Part shown: one piece after another, positions 31,620 to 43,869 of the stretch
Numbering within the stretch: the stretch's first letter is position 1
Layout of the letters: every line of letters begins with the position of its first letter
Assembly: GCA_024220505.1 (NCBI GenBank)
Contig: JAKZZE010000020.1
Coordinates: 372,001 to 436,000 of the forward strand
Length of the DNA: 64,000 nt
From: Rhizopus arrhizus
Taxonomy: Eukaryota; Mucoromycota; Mucoromycetes; Mucorales; Rhizopodaceae
Direction: 5' to 3'
Translations under genes and position numbers: made by a program
Notes under the pieces: generated by a model
Told to the model about the DNA's origin: nothing
Databases searched by the model: none
The model's input: only the letters and a program-made list of their open reading frames with translations

Positions 31620-34237
31620 TTAGTCTTCAATGGTGATATGTGTAGAAGTAGGAGACTTTTTGGCATCATGATCCAGAGCCATACGATTCCAGAAACGTTG
31701 GATGATGATACCCTTTCTGAAATCGGTAGCCAAGTTAGAGACATCAGAGGAGATATAAATTCCATGGTTAGCAGCAGCATCAGTACCGTTAAAGATAGGA
31801 ACCTTGGCAGACTTGAGAAGCTCAAGACCTCTACCAGAGACAGCGATAGGCTTACCATGACGATAAGCGTCCAAGACAAACATGAGAGGTTCATCGTAAG
31901 GGAACTCGGGTCGAGAACTGGTCAAGATTTCAAATGTACGCTTTTCTCCCGAGGGAACATAGACAGCATCGTAAAGGACAGAGGAAGTGGTAGAGTAAGT
32001 TTGGGTTATGTTGAGACCCTCTGAATTATCCTCGTCGAGGTTGAGACCTACAAGATCAACATAGGCATTTTCACCCGTCAGGTAGTCCTTCATTTCCTTC
32101 ACTTGAGAATCATCAATACCAGGACCGGTCAAGATGGCAACCTTCTTGGCCTTGATGTGATTAGGGCGTTTGTAATTTTCGATAGACAAATGGATCGTCG
32201 TCTCACCCTCATTCTCACTCACCGGAGAAGGCTCTTCGACACCAACCCCTCTGGCCACACGACGAGCCAGGTTGTTATCGACCCGGTTCAAGACATCCAC
32301 AAAGTTTTCACGGACGAGTTTGCTGTCACACTTGCCAACCTCAAAACGGAAATTGTTGACCAGCTGCTGCTGTTCATGGGTCGTCAAACTGTTGTAAAAC
32401 AATTGAGCTTGAGAAAAGTGGTCAGCGAATTTCCCATGCTTGCCGCGTTGCTTCCTGCCTCGGATGCTTTCGGGATATTCAAGGTAACCTCCTTCGTCCT
32501 TACTGACGACCGAAGGTGTGTTGTCTTGCAAGGCATTGGGATAGTAAGCGACTCGGCCATGATAGACATTGAACTGCATGAATCCATCTCGCTGGTTGTT
32601 GTGAACAGGTACCAAGGGACGATTGATAGGCAACTGGAGATAGTTGGCGCTGCTCATACGGTTCAATTGAGTGTCAGTGTAGCTGAACAGACGGCCTTGT
32701 AAAAGAGGGTCATCGGTAAAGGTGATACCTAAAGAAAACAATTTAGTTTCAGTCCCCTCTTCCCTCCTCATCCACCTACCGCGAACAATGTGACCCGGGT
32801 GGAAAGTGACCTGTTCGGTTTCCGAAAAGTAATTGTCAGGGTTACGGTTCAAGACCATTTTACCCAACTTTGTAACAGGCACAAGGGATTCAGGAATAAG
32901 CTTGGTAGCATCCAAAAGATCAAAGTCAAACTTGTCTTGATCTTCTTCAGCAACTATTTGCACACCAAGTTCATATTCAGGGTAATCACCATTTTCAATC
33001 GCAGTATACAAATCATTACGGTGAAAGTCAATGTCTTTACCAGCAATCTTTTGAGCTTCGTCCTACATGAAAAAGAAAATTAGAATCAATCCGTCCTGGC
33101 TTTTTTCATGCTTACCCAGACTAAATTTGAAAGGCCCTGTAAAGGCTTCCAGTGGAATTTGACAAGTACAGTCTTGCAATCTTCGTTAATGAAACGGAAG
33201 CTATTCAAGAAAAATCAGACATGAGTTACGGGGTAAACAAACTTGACACTTACGTATGAACACCAAAACCTTCTACTTGACGGAAACTTCTTGGTGTACC
33301 TCTACCCGATAAGGCCCACATCACGGTGTGGATGGTCTCGGTATGTTGAGAAAAGAAGTCATAGGCAGTGCTGTGGGCAGTTCCTGCCTGAGGCACTTCC
33401 TTGTCAGGTTCAGGTTTGGCAGCATGAATCAAATCGGGAAACTTGATGGCATCTAAACGGAGCTATCTTTAGTCTACTTTTTTTTCACACAGTCTATCCT
33501 AACTTACCTTGAATGAAGAATGGTGCAATGTTATTAGCAACTGGATGACGAAAGAAAAAAAAAAAAAAAATTAACACAGACATCGAAATTTCAGAGCATG
33601 TGAAACGTTACCCAGATCCCAGTTTCCTTCTTCTGTGTAAAATCGAGTAGAGAAGCCTCGAACGTCTCGAACGGTATCTGGAGACCCACGAGAACCAAGG
33701 ACGGTAGAGAAGCGAACAAAGACGGGTGTTTTAGAATCAGGATCTTGGAGAAACTTGGCAGCAGTGATATTTGACCAGTCTTTATAAGACTGAAAGTAAC
33801 CATGAACAGCAACACCACGTGCATGAACAGCGCGTTCAGGTATTCTACAAGGAAAAAAAAAATGAGTACAAGAGATATTGTCCGTCTGATTTTCTTGTTA
33901 CCTTTCATGATCTATGATGATGGTAATAGAAAGAACAAGGTATTTCATTAGCACGACAAGAAAGTAGCGGGTATTTTTTATTATTATTATTCTTTTTACC
34001 AAAGTGCATGACTTTTTCACGCATCATGAAATCTTCCAAAAGAGTAGGTCCTCGATCACCAGCAGTCAAAGAATCTGTATTGTTTATCTTTACGCCGAAT
34101 TGGGTTGTTTCCTGAGTTCCCGCGTCATAAACATCAGCATCAATGTCTGTCACCGGGGCAGTTCGACCATCGCTAGAACCAGAAACAAGTTGGCAACCGA
34201 GCAGGATGAATAAGAAGATTGCAGTAGGCTTTTTCAT
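31620..34237 (-). CDS. Large-subunit (clade 2) catalase with signal peptide, copy A
   Basis: This enzyme dismutates H2O2, probably in the secretory route or outside the cell. [20 protein letters not shown] is a clear signal peptide. Catalase motifs are the distal histidine ([14 protein letters not shown]), [20 protein letters not shown], the distal Asn region ([11 protein letters not shown]) and the heme-ligand tyrosine motif [13 protein letters not shown]. The C-terminal third is the DJ-1/glutamine-amidotransferase-like domain of large catalases ([20 protein letters not shown]), ending STHITIED. An intron at ~32730-32780 (51 nt, stop-free, in frame) is confirmed by the paralogue, which reads straight through the site ([12 protein letters not shown]). 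The gene is in tandem with copy B on the same strand, 524 bp away. Confidence 0.94.
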
Positions 34238-34761
34238 GATTGTAAGGGAAAAAAAGCTAATGCAACAATAAAGATAAAAAAAAAAAGAAAAAAAAAAAAA
34301 AAAAAGTAAATTGGTTGCTCTATTTTATATATCCGAGGGAGATGTCTATCTTATTTATCGTATTCGCTTTTTATAATCATCCCATTGGGGAAATAATTTT
34401 TTTTTTAGATCAAGTTACTTTCTTGTCGGGGAAAAAAATGACAGTAATGCCGAAAGCATTTCAGTCGTCCAATCATTTTTTATATTACTAAGAGAATGAC
34501 TTGGTTAGTTTTTTAAATTAATCAGTAAGCGGTACAGTTTAATTTAAATTCAGACTATACAATTTTGTTACAAGCTGTTGGTACTGTTTTCAAAAGTAAC
34601 GTCGCGCGAACTTGTCTCTTTTATATATGAATTATATTATAAAATGCATAGAAATGCGATATTGATTTCTGTAAATAGTACATATTATGATTACAGCGGA
34701 AAGAAAAATACAAGAGACATTAAGAGCGGATATTTATTAATAAAATAACCTTCAATAACGA
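34238..34761. other. Intergenic between the tandem catalase genes; no gene seen
   Basis: Promoter side of catalase A and 3' side of catalase B, with A- and T-rich tracts near 34277-34305. At the 3' end, CCTTCAATAAC occurs at 34749-34759 and again at 34766-34776, across the stop of copy B: a small direct duplication of the sequence encoding its VIEG end. Confidence 0.5.
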
Positions 34762-37225
34762 TTAGCCTTCAATAACAATATCAAGAGGTGTAGGTGATTC
34801 TTCAGCATCTGGATCGATTGGTAGACGAGTCCAGAAACGTTGAATGATGATACCCTTTTTGAAATTTGACTTGAGTTTATCGAGATTTTCAGCAATAAAG
34901 AGACCATATTTAATTTCATCTTTCTCAGAAGTAACCAAAGGAATGTGAGCGGCCTTGAGGAGAGCAACGGCCTTACCAGAGACAGCAAGAGGCTTACCAT
35001 GACGATAACAATCCAAAACGAACTGAACTGGTTCACCATAAGGAAAAGCGGGATGAGGTTCCATCAGGCTTTCGAATGTAGACACTTCACCCGTTGGTAC
35101 AAAAACGGCATCATAGAATACAGAGGGACTGGTCAAAAAGGTCTTGATCACCGGCATACCATCCACTTCTCCAGGCGTAGGACCCACAAAGTCTACCACT
35201 GCACCTTCATCTGAAAGGAACTTGTACATCCCATTGGCTTGAATCACATCAATACCCGGAGCGACGACGATAGCCACCGTCTTGCCCCTGATGTGATTCG
35301 GACGCTTGTAGTTGTCAATCGACAGACCCACACTCGTCTGTTTCTTGTTCTCGACATCGGGCTTCTCAGGGGGCTTGACACCGATACCATTCGCCACACG
35401 ACGGGCCAGGTTGTGATCGACGTGATTGAGCAACTTTACATAGTTTTCACGCACCTTAAAGTTATTGCAGCGGCCGAGTTCAAAACGAAAGTTGTTGACG
35501 ACCTGTTGTTGTTCAGGGGTGGTTAGACTGTTATAGAACAATTGGGCTTGTGAATAGAATTCGAGTTTCTTGCCATGCTTGCCTCTTTGCTTGACACCAT
35601 TGATCTTTTGAGGCACTTCGATATAGCCTCCGTCCTTGGGAGCAGCAGGCGCTGGCGTGTTGCCTTGCATTGTGTTTGGAAAGTAATTGACGGCGCCTTT
35701 GTGACAGTTGAAGTTCATGAAACCTTCACGGTTCACGTTGTGAACAGGCACCACGGGACGGTTGATGGGAAGTTGATGGAAATTGACACTGTTCATCCTG
35801 TTGATTTGTGTATCGATATAACTAAACAATCTTCCTTGCAAGAGAGGATCATCTGTGAAACCAATGCCGCGAACAACGTGGCCCATATGGTATGTCACTT
35901 GTTCGGTTTCACCAAAGAAGTCATCTGGCGTGCGATTCAAAACCATTTTACCCAAAGTAGTAACAGGTATAAGTGATTCAGGCCAGATCTTGGTGGCATC
36001 CAATATATCAAATTCAAACTTTTCCTCATCTTCTTCAGGAATGATCTGTACACCAAGTTCATATTCAGGAAAGTGACCATTGTCAATGCTATTATACATG
36101 TCGTTACGGTGAAAGTCAGGGTCTTTGCCATTCAGCTTTTGAGCTTCATCCTGTAAGCACCAGGTTTTAGGTTCAAATTTTTAACAGACCGTTTTGTTTC
36201 ACTTACCCATTCAAGGTTATTGAGACCTTGCAAAGGCTTCCAGTGGAACTTGACAAACACCCATTGTCCTTGTTCGTTGATAAGGCGGAAACTATTTAAA
36301 TTATTAAAACATACTGCGTAACTTTGATGAGCTCATGCTTACGTATTAACACCAAAACCTTCTACTTGACGGAAACTTTTGGGAGTTCCTCTACCAGACA
36401 AGACCCACATCACGGTATGGGCTGTTTCGGGTTGCTGTGCAAAGAAATCATAAGTCGAATTATGTGCAGTTGCAGCTTGAGGAATATCTCTGTCTGGTTC
36501 GGGTTTACCAGCATGAATCAAGTCAACAAATTTACTGGGATCTAAACATGTCACATTTAGACAAAATAAAAAAAAAGCAGATTCAATTCTTACCTTGAAC
36601 AAAGAAAGGAGCAATAACATTACCAACTATAAAAAATAATAAGTTTCTTTGTTTTGTAATTTTTTTTTTTTTTTAAAAAAAAACTACCTAAATCAAAGTT
36701 GCCTTCATCCGTGTAAAAACGCGTAGCAAAACCACGAACATCTCGGACACAGTCAGCAGAACCTCTGTTACCCAATACGGTAGAGAAACGAACAAAGACA
36801 GGCGTTTTCTTGCTAGGATCACAAAGGAAGTTGGCACAAGTCAGTTTGGACCAATTTTTGTAAGTTTGAAAGTAACCATGAACGCCAAAACCACGAGCAT
36901 GTACTACACGTTCAGGAATTCTAAGGTAAGATTAGTAATGCTTTACTGATTCATAAAAGACGTGTAGAAAGCTATACCTTTCGTGATCTATTGAAAAGGA
37001 TAAGTTGATATGCAACATGTAATTCATTTTTAGCTATGTACCAAAATGTGTCATCTTTTCGCGGTAAACAAAGTCCTCCAGAAGGAGAGCACCACGTTCA
37101 CCTGCGGTCAAACTATCTCGAGAATCCACCTTGACTCCGAATTGTGTTGTTTCTTGAGTTCCTTTGCTATCAATCTTTGTGTCAACATTGGTGATTGGCG
37201 GAGTTTTGTCTTGAATATTTGACAT
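34762..37225 (-). CDS. Large-subunit (clade 2) catalase without signal peptide, copy B
   Basis: This is the paralogue of copy A, with the same domain order: distal histidine motif [45 protein letters not shown], heme-tyrosine motif [13 protein letters not shown] and the C-terminal DJ-1-like domain ([20 protein letters not shown]) ending PLDIVIEG. The N-terminus [20 protein letters not shown] is hydrophilic with no signal peptide, so the product is predicted cytosolic; no PTS1-type tail is present. The intron that copy A has in the RG-ITF region is absent, while the intron after DL is shared. Sequence similarity to copy A is high along most of the length, consistent with tandem duplication followed by a change of targeting. 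Confidence 0.94.
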
Positions 37226-38848
37226 GGTTTAATGCAAGCAAAAATAAAGAAGAGCAAAAAAAAAAAAGAAAAAAATAAAAAAAATATGAAAAGGTTATTC
37301 ATTTCTTTGTATTTATGGGTTTATGTTGTATGCATAATGATTGTGTCAGAACAAGGAAAGCTCACTTTTGCATCATTCAAGCTGACGAACCGTTCCAAAT
37401 ATGGAAATCAAACCCCATCTAAAAAGCAGCAAAAATATGACACCAAGACCACGTCAAGTTCAAATACCCCTCTATGAATCTCGGTGCATTGAATGTTACT
37501 CAACGATCGCTGATACCATTTTATTTAGATCAGATCATGCGGTTAAAAGTTAAAAGCGTGATTTTTTTTAGTTTGCTTACTAAACGAATGTTCATTGGCT
37601 GGTCTTTATTGAAAATTCTAGGATTTTAATACACAAGGATCTGGTGGAAAAAAAAAAGAGAAGCACATGTAACAACTGCAAAAACATATAACCGCAACGA
37701 TGACAGTCTTTATTGTTCATCATGGCTTTTGATGAACATAGTTATAATCCTAAATAAGTGGTCTTGAAGATAATGAAGCACATAGCACTCTCTTTGCTTA
37801 ATTTACCACGGAATTCTTGATTTTTCCAGTGGTCTTGTGCATTTCTCAGATAAATGAATTTTCTCTATTTTTTTTTTTTTTTTTTTCAAAGCCCCTATAT
37901 TACTTCTTCAACTACAATTTCAAAAATGTATGTCTCAAAGTAAATAAAAGAGTATATCAAGTTATTTTTAGGATCAATACTAGCACAAACAATGACAAAC
38001 GATAAATGAAAATTTATAAGTGTTGCATAGATGCACTATAATTTAATGCTTTGGTCCTCTTACGTTATCACATCTTAATTCACTTTAGAATAAACATCAT
38101 ACAAATTTTGTCCACTTAACCTTGGAGTCAATTGTGGCCCACTGATAATTTGGTATCTAAGCTTATTAATTATAATTCATACAATCTCATTTGTCTTCTT
38201 TTATTATTATTTTTTTTATAAAGCGACAATTATAATAAAATTCAAACGTTGTCGTCATTTCGATAGCCATGGGTTTGTATCAAATAGCCTATTTGATAAA
38301 TAAATGATCCATTACTAAATAATCAAAACAAGAATTACAGGGTCTAGTTTACGTCAAGTATTAAAAAGACTTCAAGCTAGTACCCTAAGTTTTATTTTAA
38401 TTCTGAATAATACGTGCTGTTTTGAAGTCTAAAAAATGAGTTAAAGCCCTCAAATCGTTTTTCTTTTATGAAAAATATCGTTTTTAAAACGCCCCAATTG
38501 GATTTCGTCAGAAGCTGTCTCGCTATAGGAAAGATTATCTTTTTGTTGAAAATGTTACATACAGCAGTATGAAGATACGCATAAACCCATACAACTTTTT
38601 CTTTTTCTCTGAATTAATCCCACAATACACTTCAATAGCATCAATAAGCTGTGTATTTTTTTAACCTCAAACCATTATTGCTGGATTTCGATTACAATTG
38701 CCCAACATAATGTTTCACAAGGAGAAAAATGTCGTCATATCCAATCAGAATGAGTTACAATTTTGCAGTTGGCAGGCTGCAGGGTCAGAACAAACCTCTA
38801 TACAGAAAGCTGACAATTATAAATTATTATTTTTTGTTACATTACAAC
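37226..38848. other. Intergenic; no gene seen
   Basis: About 1.6 kb AT-rich spacer between the divergently transcribed catalase B and small membrane-protein genes. It should hold both promoters. T runs occur at 37869-37885. No convincing ORF, tRNA or repeat was recognised. Confidence 0.5.
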
Positions 38849-39148
38849 ATGAGTTTGATCGGTAGTGTCTCAGGCTTTGCTGCTTTTGGTGTCCTTGTTC
38901 GTACATATGCACTTGGTCTTCAAAAACGCCCTGTTTTTTCTAGTGAGTACTGTTGATTTTAAGATTTGCATCTCTAAGTTTTTTCTGCAATAGATCCCAG
39001 TAGCCACGCTTTAGCTGCCGGCATTTTTGGTTCAGTTGGATATTTCATGTACGACTTACAAGAGAGACAAGCAGCCGGCATTGCTGCCAAGAGAGAAATT
39101 ATGATTCAAAATAGAAAGCGTGCAGAAGAACTTGCAGCCTCAGCCTAA
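38849..39148 (+). CDS. Small membrane protein resembling complex I accessory subunits (NDUFC2/B14.5b-like)
   Basis: Exons 38849-38942 and 38994-39148 join to 82 residues. The product has two short hydrophobic segments (SLIGSVSGFAAFGVLVRTYA and LAAGIFGSVGYFMYDL), with LGLQKRPVFSNPSSH between them and a charged tail RQAAGIAAKREIMIQNRKRA. This layout, a basic loop between two helices and a C-terminal charged helix, resembles small accessory subunits of mitochondrial NADH dehydrogenase. The start at 38849 was preferred over the upstream in-frame ATG at 38729 because the extra 40 residues are not protein-like and the shorter form begins at the conserved helix. The assignment is by resemblance only. 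It converges on MTG2, with 154 bp between stops. Confidence 0.6.
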
Positions 39149-39302
39149 TCAGATGTTTATTTATATCATACCAAACACACCAACAAAAGAATAAAAGAAT
39201 ACGATACTTGATGTACTTTATTCGATACTTTATATTTACACAATGACAGCAAAAATATACTTTTTCTATTATTTGCAAATGAATATACATGCAACATGTT
39301 GC

Positions 39303-40756
39303 CTAAATGAATTCTCCTTCATCTTCTAATTCTTCTTGCAAAGCCTTTTTAGCAGCTTCTTCTTCGGTTCGGATACGTTCAACTTCTTTTCGAAGGATTG
39401 AAGTTAGCTTTAACACATTTTTTTCATATCGAGCAGAGACAGGTATAATTGGGATATTTTTGACCTGAGATTGAAGCATCTCCAGATTTTCTTTGGCTGA
39501 ACCAACTTTATCTGCCTTATTTGCGACAATGAGAGATTGACGTTTGATGAGGCCAGGCTTATATGCTTCCAATTCTTGCTGAAGTGTTTTCAAATCATCA
39601 AAAGGTGAAGGACCGCTGATATCAATCACATAAACTAAAATCTTGGCACGTTCAACATGGCGAAGGAAAGCGTGACCTAAACCCACGTTAAGATGGGCAC
39701 CTTCAATTAGACCAGGAATATCTGCTACCGTTAATTGATACTGATCTGCGTAATCCACTGTGCCAACAAAGGGATGTAAAGTAGTGAAGGCATAATTGCC
39801 TTGCTTTGGATGGGCATTGGAGATGGCACCGAGTAAAGTTGATTTTCCAGCATTTGGTAACCCAACTAATCCAATGTCTGCAATAGTCTTGAGTTCTAAC
39901 TCTACCTGTCTTTCCTCGCCTTTTCGACCACGCGTAGCCCATTTGGGCGATCTATTCTCAGTTGTCAAAAAATAAGGATTGCCATAACCTCCTGCACCAC
40001 CTCGGCACAATAAAATCTCTTGACCGTCTTCAGCCAAGTCCACTTCGATGCTATCACGTTTCTCATTACGAAGACGCCACTTGTAATACCGGTCTTCTTC
40101 ATCCATTAGCTTCTCTGCCTGTCTGAAAAAATTGACTTTTCCTTCTGGTACAATCGCTTGATCTTCTGCACGTGGATAGTATACCCATCTTGCTGCACGA
40201 CGTGCTTCTTTGTCCTCTGGCTCTTCTTCTTCTTGCTGTTCAACAGGTATCTCACGTACAATGGTACCCACAGGCACCTTGATAACCAAATGCTCGCCTG
40301 TCATCCCATGTCTTCCACCACCTAGCCCGTTTTGTCCTCGCTTTGCTGAGCACATGCGTCCGAGTCGTTTTAGAGTCGTTTCATCAGCGCTGGCTCGAAC
40401 AATCACATTGCCTCCCCGGCCACCGTTGCCACCATTCGGTGGGCCTTTGGGAAGATATTTCTCTCTCTGGAACGACACGCAGCCATCGCCACCATCACCT
40501 CCCTTTGCTTTAAATCTAACAAAATCGACGAAATGGCGGTACTATCAAATAAAGAATGAAATGTAAGAATAATTCTGAAAAGCGATGCGAGATCTATTAC
40601 CTTTTCATGAATTTTATGCTGAGGATAACTGTATTCTTGTCGAGTTGTAGTGTGAATTCGAGCTACTGTTGAGTAAAGCGTGTTTGAATAACAATTTTTC
40701 AAGAAGAATCCATATTTCACTGACGAATGTGCTATTTGTTTTGTAGTCGTAAGCAT
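39303..40756 (-). CDS. MTG2: Mitochondrial Obg-family GTPase (MTG2/ObgH)
   Basis: MTG2 is needed for assembly of the mitochondrial large ribosomal subunit. Exons 40756-40601 and 40541-39303 join to 464 residues. The N-terminus is basic and Ser/Thr-rich with few acidic residues, consistent with a matrix-targeting presequence. The Obg fold has its glycine-rich helices (KAKGGDGGDGCVSFQREKYL, GPPNGGNGGRGGNVIVRA, GGAGGYGNPYFLT). The G domain has G1 GLPNAGKSTLLGAI, G3 DIPGLIEGA, G4 NKADK and G5 VSAR. An acidic insertion (EQQEEEEPEDKEARRAARWV) lies within the Obg fold. The C-terminus is charged and ends DEGEFI. Confidence 0.93.
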
Positions 40757-42689
40757 TTCACTCTCAAAGCGAAAATAATTTCTTTACTGAACAGATAATT
40801 CAAAAAAAAAAAGACTGGCTTTTTCGAAATAGTTTTGCGAATGTAAAATAAATTTTCACTGGAATCATCAAGATTGATTGGCTTATATTTTAATTCAGCT
40901 CGCTTCAGCTGCAGAAACTGATCCGCTCATTTTTGCAAACCTCTATTTTCTCATGTACTTGTAAAAATAGGGTTTATGAACCATATGAAGCATATTTGAA
41001 GCAACTTAATCTCAGTGAGATGAGCGAATACAGCCAGCTCAATATCTGTATGAGATACAAGCTGAAAAGAGCCAATTGATTAGAGATGCTTGCAAAATAT
41101 TTAAATCCACATTTTTTTACTGCACTCTGATTTTTTTTTAATAACTTTCAAAATTCATTTGTCCATAGCCTCTTTTAATGCATCTCTCATAACATACAGT
41201 ACCTTTCACTGCAATTCTTCCGTTGGAAATGAATTAAATAAGCAGCACACACTAAGTTTGGCAACCTTGGTCTCTGTAGTCACCGCGAAGTCCATAAACA
41301 GCTAAAGATGATCTTTGTATGCTGGCTCTCCAACAATTCTTTGAACTGCATAAAACTAGTAGCATGCTCATTAACCCTCTTGAACATCTCTTCAAAAGGT
41401 TGATTTTTGTATTGCTACCCTGGTTAATTCAATAATGAGATTATACAACCCATTTTACTGGCAAATCAAAGCTGTACAATCCAACTGATCGAAAAGAATC
41501 CCTCTTAAAAATATTATTTAATGATTGCTTTGCTTGTACTGTCTCTTCATCTACACCATTTTAAAGTATTACAGTCTTTTTCAATAATGTTCGCGTTGAA
41601 ATTAAGCTTGATGTTTATGACGATTGATTGTTATATGTATGCTTTGTATTAATGTAAGAAAAAACGCGTCATGTGATTTTAGCGCAAAAGTTATTTGGCG
41701 AGGTCAAGGTAGAAAAAGTAGTCAGCGTAAATATTCGTACCAAACTAATTGTTTAGCAGGACAAGGTAGAACAAAAGGAAGTAACAAATCCTCATCTTGT
41801 AGACAAATGAGACGATGGCCATAAGAGGGAATGTGTACGAGTAAAAGCATACGAAATAAACTTGTAAAAGGTTCTGTGATATAACAAATGTTATTGCAGT
41901 TTGCGACAAACTTGTCATACTGCGAAGAACTGGAATTGTAGCCTTTAGAAGATAATATAATGATATTTGATGGCAAATTAGCAGAAAAAGATAAACAAGA
42001 TTAACTGTTTACTTTACCAAACTGTATTAACAGAATAACTTTTGACTAGCATGAAAATAGGATGGCCAATATATGCATAAATAAAAAGAATAAAAGAAAT
42101 GAGAAAAAAAATTAGCATGTATTGTTGTTCCAAACTAGCTTGTGGTGCTGCATTCCTAAATAGAATGACGGTCGAGCTCAGATTATGGTTTTGTATGAGA
42201 GAAGCTTCTGATGCTATCTTAAATGGAGGAAACGCTGTAGGATAATTGGTCAAAAGAACCGAGACAAAATGGAATTTGAGTCTGTGAAGCGAACAGCGGA
42301 CAGGATGTGGCAGGAAAAAAAAGGCTAAACTGGTAATGCTTAAATCAGGGTGCAATTACAAGGTGAACTTGGTATTATTTGGTCAACAGCTCAGGTTAGG
42401 TTTTGAAAACCCATCAAATTTAATTTTTATTGGTCGAATTCAGTCAAAACTAGGCTAAAAATATTGTCAGTCCAAAATGGTGAACAATAAGATATGCGGT
42501 TCGGAGTCCAAATTTTGTTCGAGGGACTGTCAAAACAGAATCCCTACTTAATAGGAGCAGAAATGGGAAAAGGATGAATCTTCCTCTTACTTGCCAGGTA
42601 AATAAAACAAAGGCTACATATGCATCCATCCATCCATTAACGCAAATGAATCCAGTTCTTTAAAAGTCCTCGAACAGTATATATCAAAC
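40757..42689. other. Intergenic; no gene supported
   Basis: Nearly 2 kb between the divergently transcribed MTG2 and P0 genes. Frames on both strands (for example 42014-42355 minus and 41624-41824 plus) are short and hydrophobic or low-complexity, without recognisable domains. A minus-strand stretch near 41290-41420 reads EEMFKRVNEHATSFMQFKEL but is closed on both sides and may be a relic. The ~100 bp before P0 hold repeated CATC motifs (CATCCATCCATCC near 42625). Confidence 0.45.
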
Positions 42690-43619
42690 ATGTCGAAGAG
42701 AGAATCCAAGGCCGCTTACTTCCAAAAGCTCAATGACTACTTGAACACTTACCAATCCATCTTCATTGTCAACGTTGACAACGTCAGCTCCAACCAAATG
42801 CACCAAATCCGTGTGTCTCTCCGTGGTGAAGCTACTGTTCTCATGGGTAAGAACACCATGGTCCGTCGTGCTTTGAAGGGTCTCATTGGTGAACGCCCTG
42901 AATTGGAAAAGCTCTTGAACTTTGTCAGAGGTAACATTGGTTTCGTCTTCACCAACGGTGACCTCAAGGACATCCGTAACAAGATCGTCTCCAACCGTGT
43001 TGCTGCTCCCGCTCGTGCTGGTGCCGTCGCTCCCGCTGATGTTATCGTCCCTGCTGGTAACACTGGTATGGAACCCGGTAAGACCTCTTTCTTCCAAGCT
43101 TTGGGTATCCCCACCAAGATTGCTCGTGGTACCATTGAAATCGTCTCTGATGTTTCCTTGGTTCAAGCTGGTGAAAAGGTTGGTGCTTCCGAAGCTACTC
43201 TTTTGAACATGTTGAACATCTCTCCCTTCACCTACGGTATGGGTGTTGTTCAAGTCTTTGACAAGGGTACCATCTTCTCTCCTGAAGTCTTGGATGTTGA
43301 AGAATCTGCTTTGGTTGCCAAGTTGATGTCTGCCATCCGTGAAATCGCCTCCATCTCTTTGGCTGTCGGTTACCCCACTTTGGCCTCCGTTCCTCACTCC
43401 GTCATCAACGGTTACAAGAACTTGTTGGCTGTCTCTGTTGCCTCTGACTACACCTTCCCTGGTTCTGAACAACTCAAGGAATTCATTGCCAACCCTGATG
43501 CCTTTGCTGTTGCTGCCCCTGCTGCCGCTGCTGCTGAATCTTCTGCTCCTGCTGCCGAAGAAAAGGCTGAAGAAGAAGAATCCGAAGATGAAGACATGGG
43601 TTTCGGTCTCTTTGACTAA
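42690..43619 (+). CDS. RPLP0: 60S acidic ribosomal protein P0 (uL10)
   Basis: P0 anchors the P1/P2 stalk that recruits translation factors. A single intronless frame gives 309 residues, close to the family's usual length. The N-terminal rRNA-binding region reads [20 protein letters not shown] and [20 protein letters not shown], followed by [28 protein letters not shown] and the Ala-rich hinge. The tail [13 protein letters not shown] is the invariant stalk peptide. Codon use is strikingly biased toward C-ending codons and GGT/GCT compared with its AT-rich neighbours, as expected for a very highly expressed gene. That bias also opens a spurious 313-codon frame on the opposite strand. Confidence 0.98.
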   Translation: MSKRESKAAYFQKLNDYLNTYQSIFIVNVDNVSSNQMHQIRVSLRGEATVLMGKNTMVRRALKGLIGERPELEKLLNFVRGNIGFVFTNGDLKDIRNKIVSNRVAAPARAGAVAPADVIVPAGNTGMEPGKTSFFQALGIPTKIARGTIEIVSDVSLVQAGEKVGASEATLLNMLNISPFTYGMGVVQVFDKGTIFSPEVLDVEESALVAKLMSAIREIASISLAVGYPTLASVPHSVINGYKNLLAVSVASDYTFPGSEQLKEFIANPDAFAVAAPAAAAAESSAPAAEEKAEEEESEDEDMGFGLFD

Positions 43620-43869
43620 ATTCATTAATCTTTAAGATTGATTTTGTGTATCTAAAATACAAGTTGTTTGAAAGAATAAAAGTCTTTAATGATTTGTCTT
43701 TTGTACAAAGCTTTATTGGAAAAAAAAAGTCTATAGTTCTATTTTCTTATGTTATTAATACACTGTACAATGGGAAGAGATGGGTTTGAGAGAAAAAAAA
43801 GCCAAAGAGGGTGAAAATATATGTAAGGAACGAGAGGACAGAGGCCATTTCTCTTTCATAGAACCAGTA

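Noticed and set aside
40757..42689. Small ORFs on both strands between MTG2 and P0
   Set aside because: All are short, hydrophobic or low-complexity, lack splice-linked neighbours, and match no family I know.
42684..43625. A 313-codon open frame opposite the P0 ribosomal protein gene
   Set aside because: It is a shadow of the strongly biased P0 codons; the translation is low-complexity Asp/Gly/Ser/Asn without domains, and P0 itself is certain.
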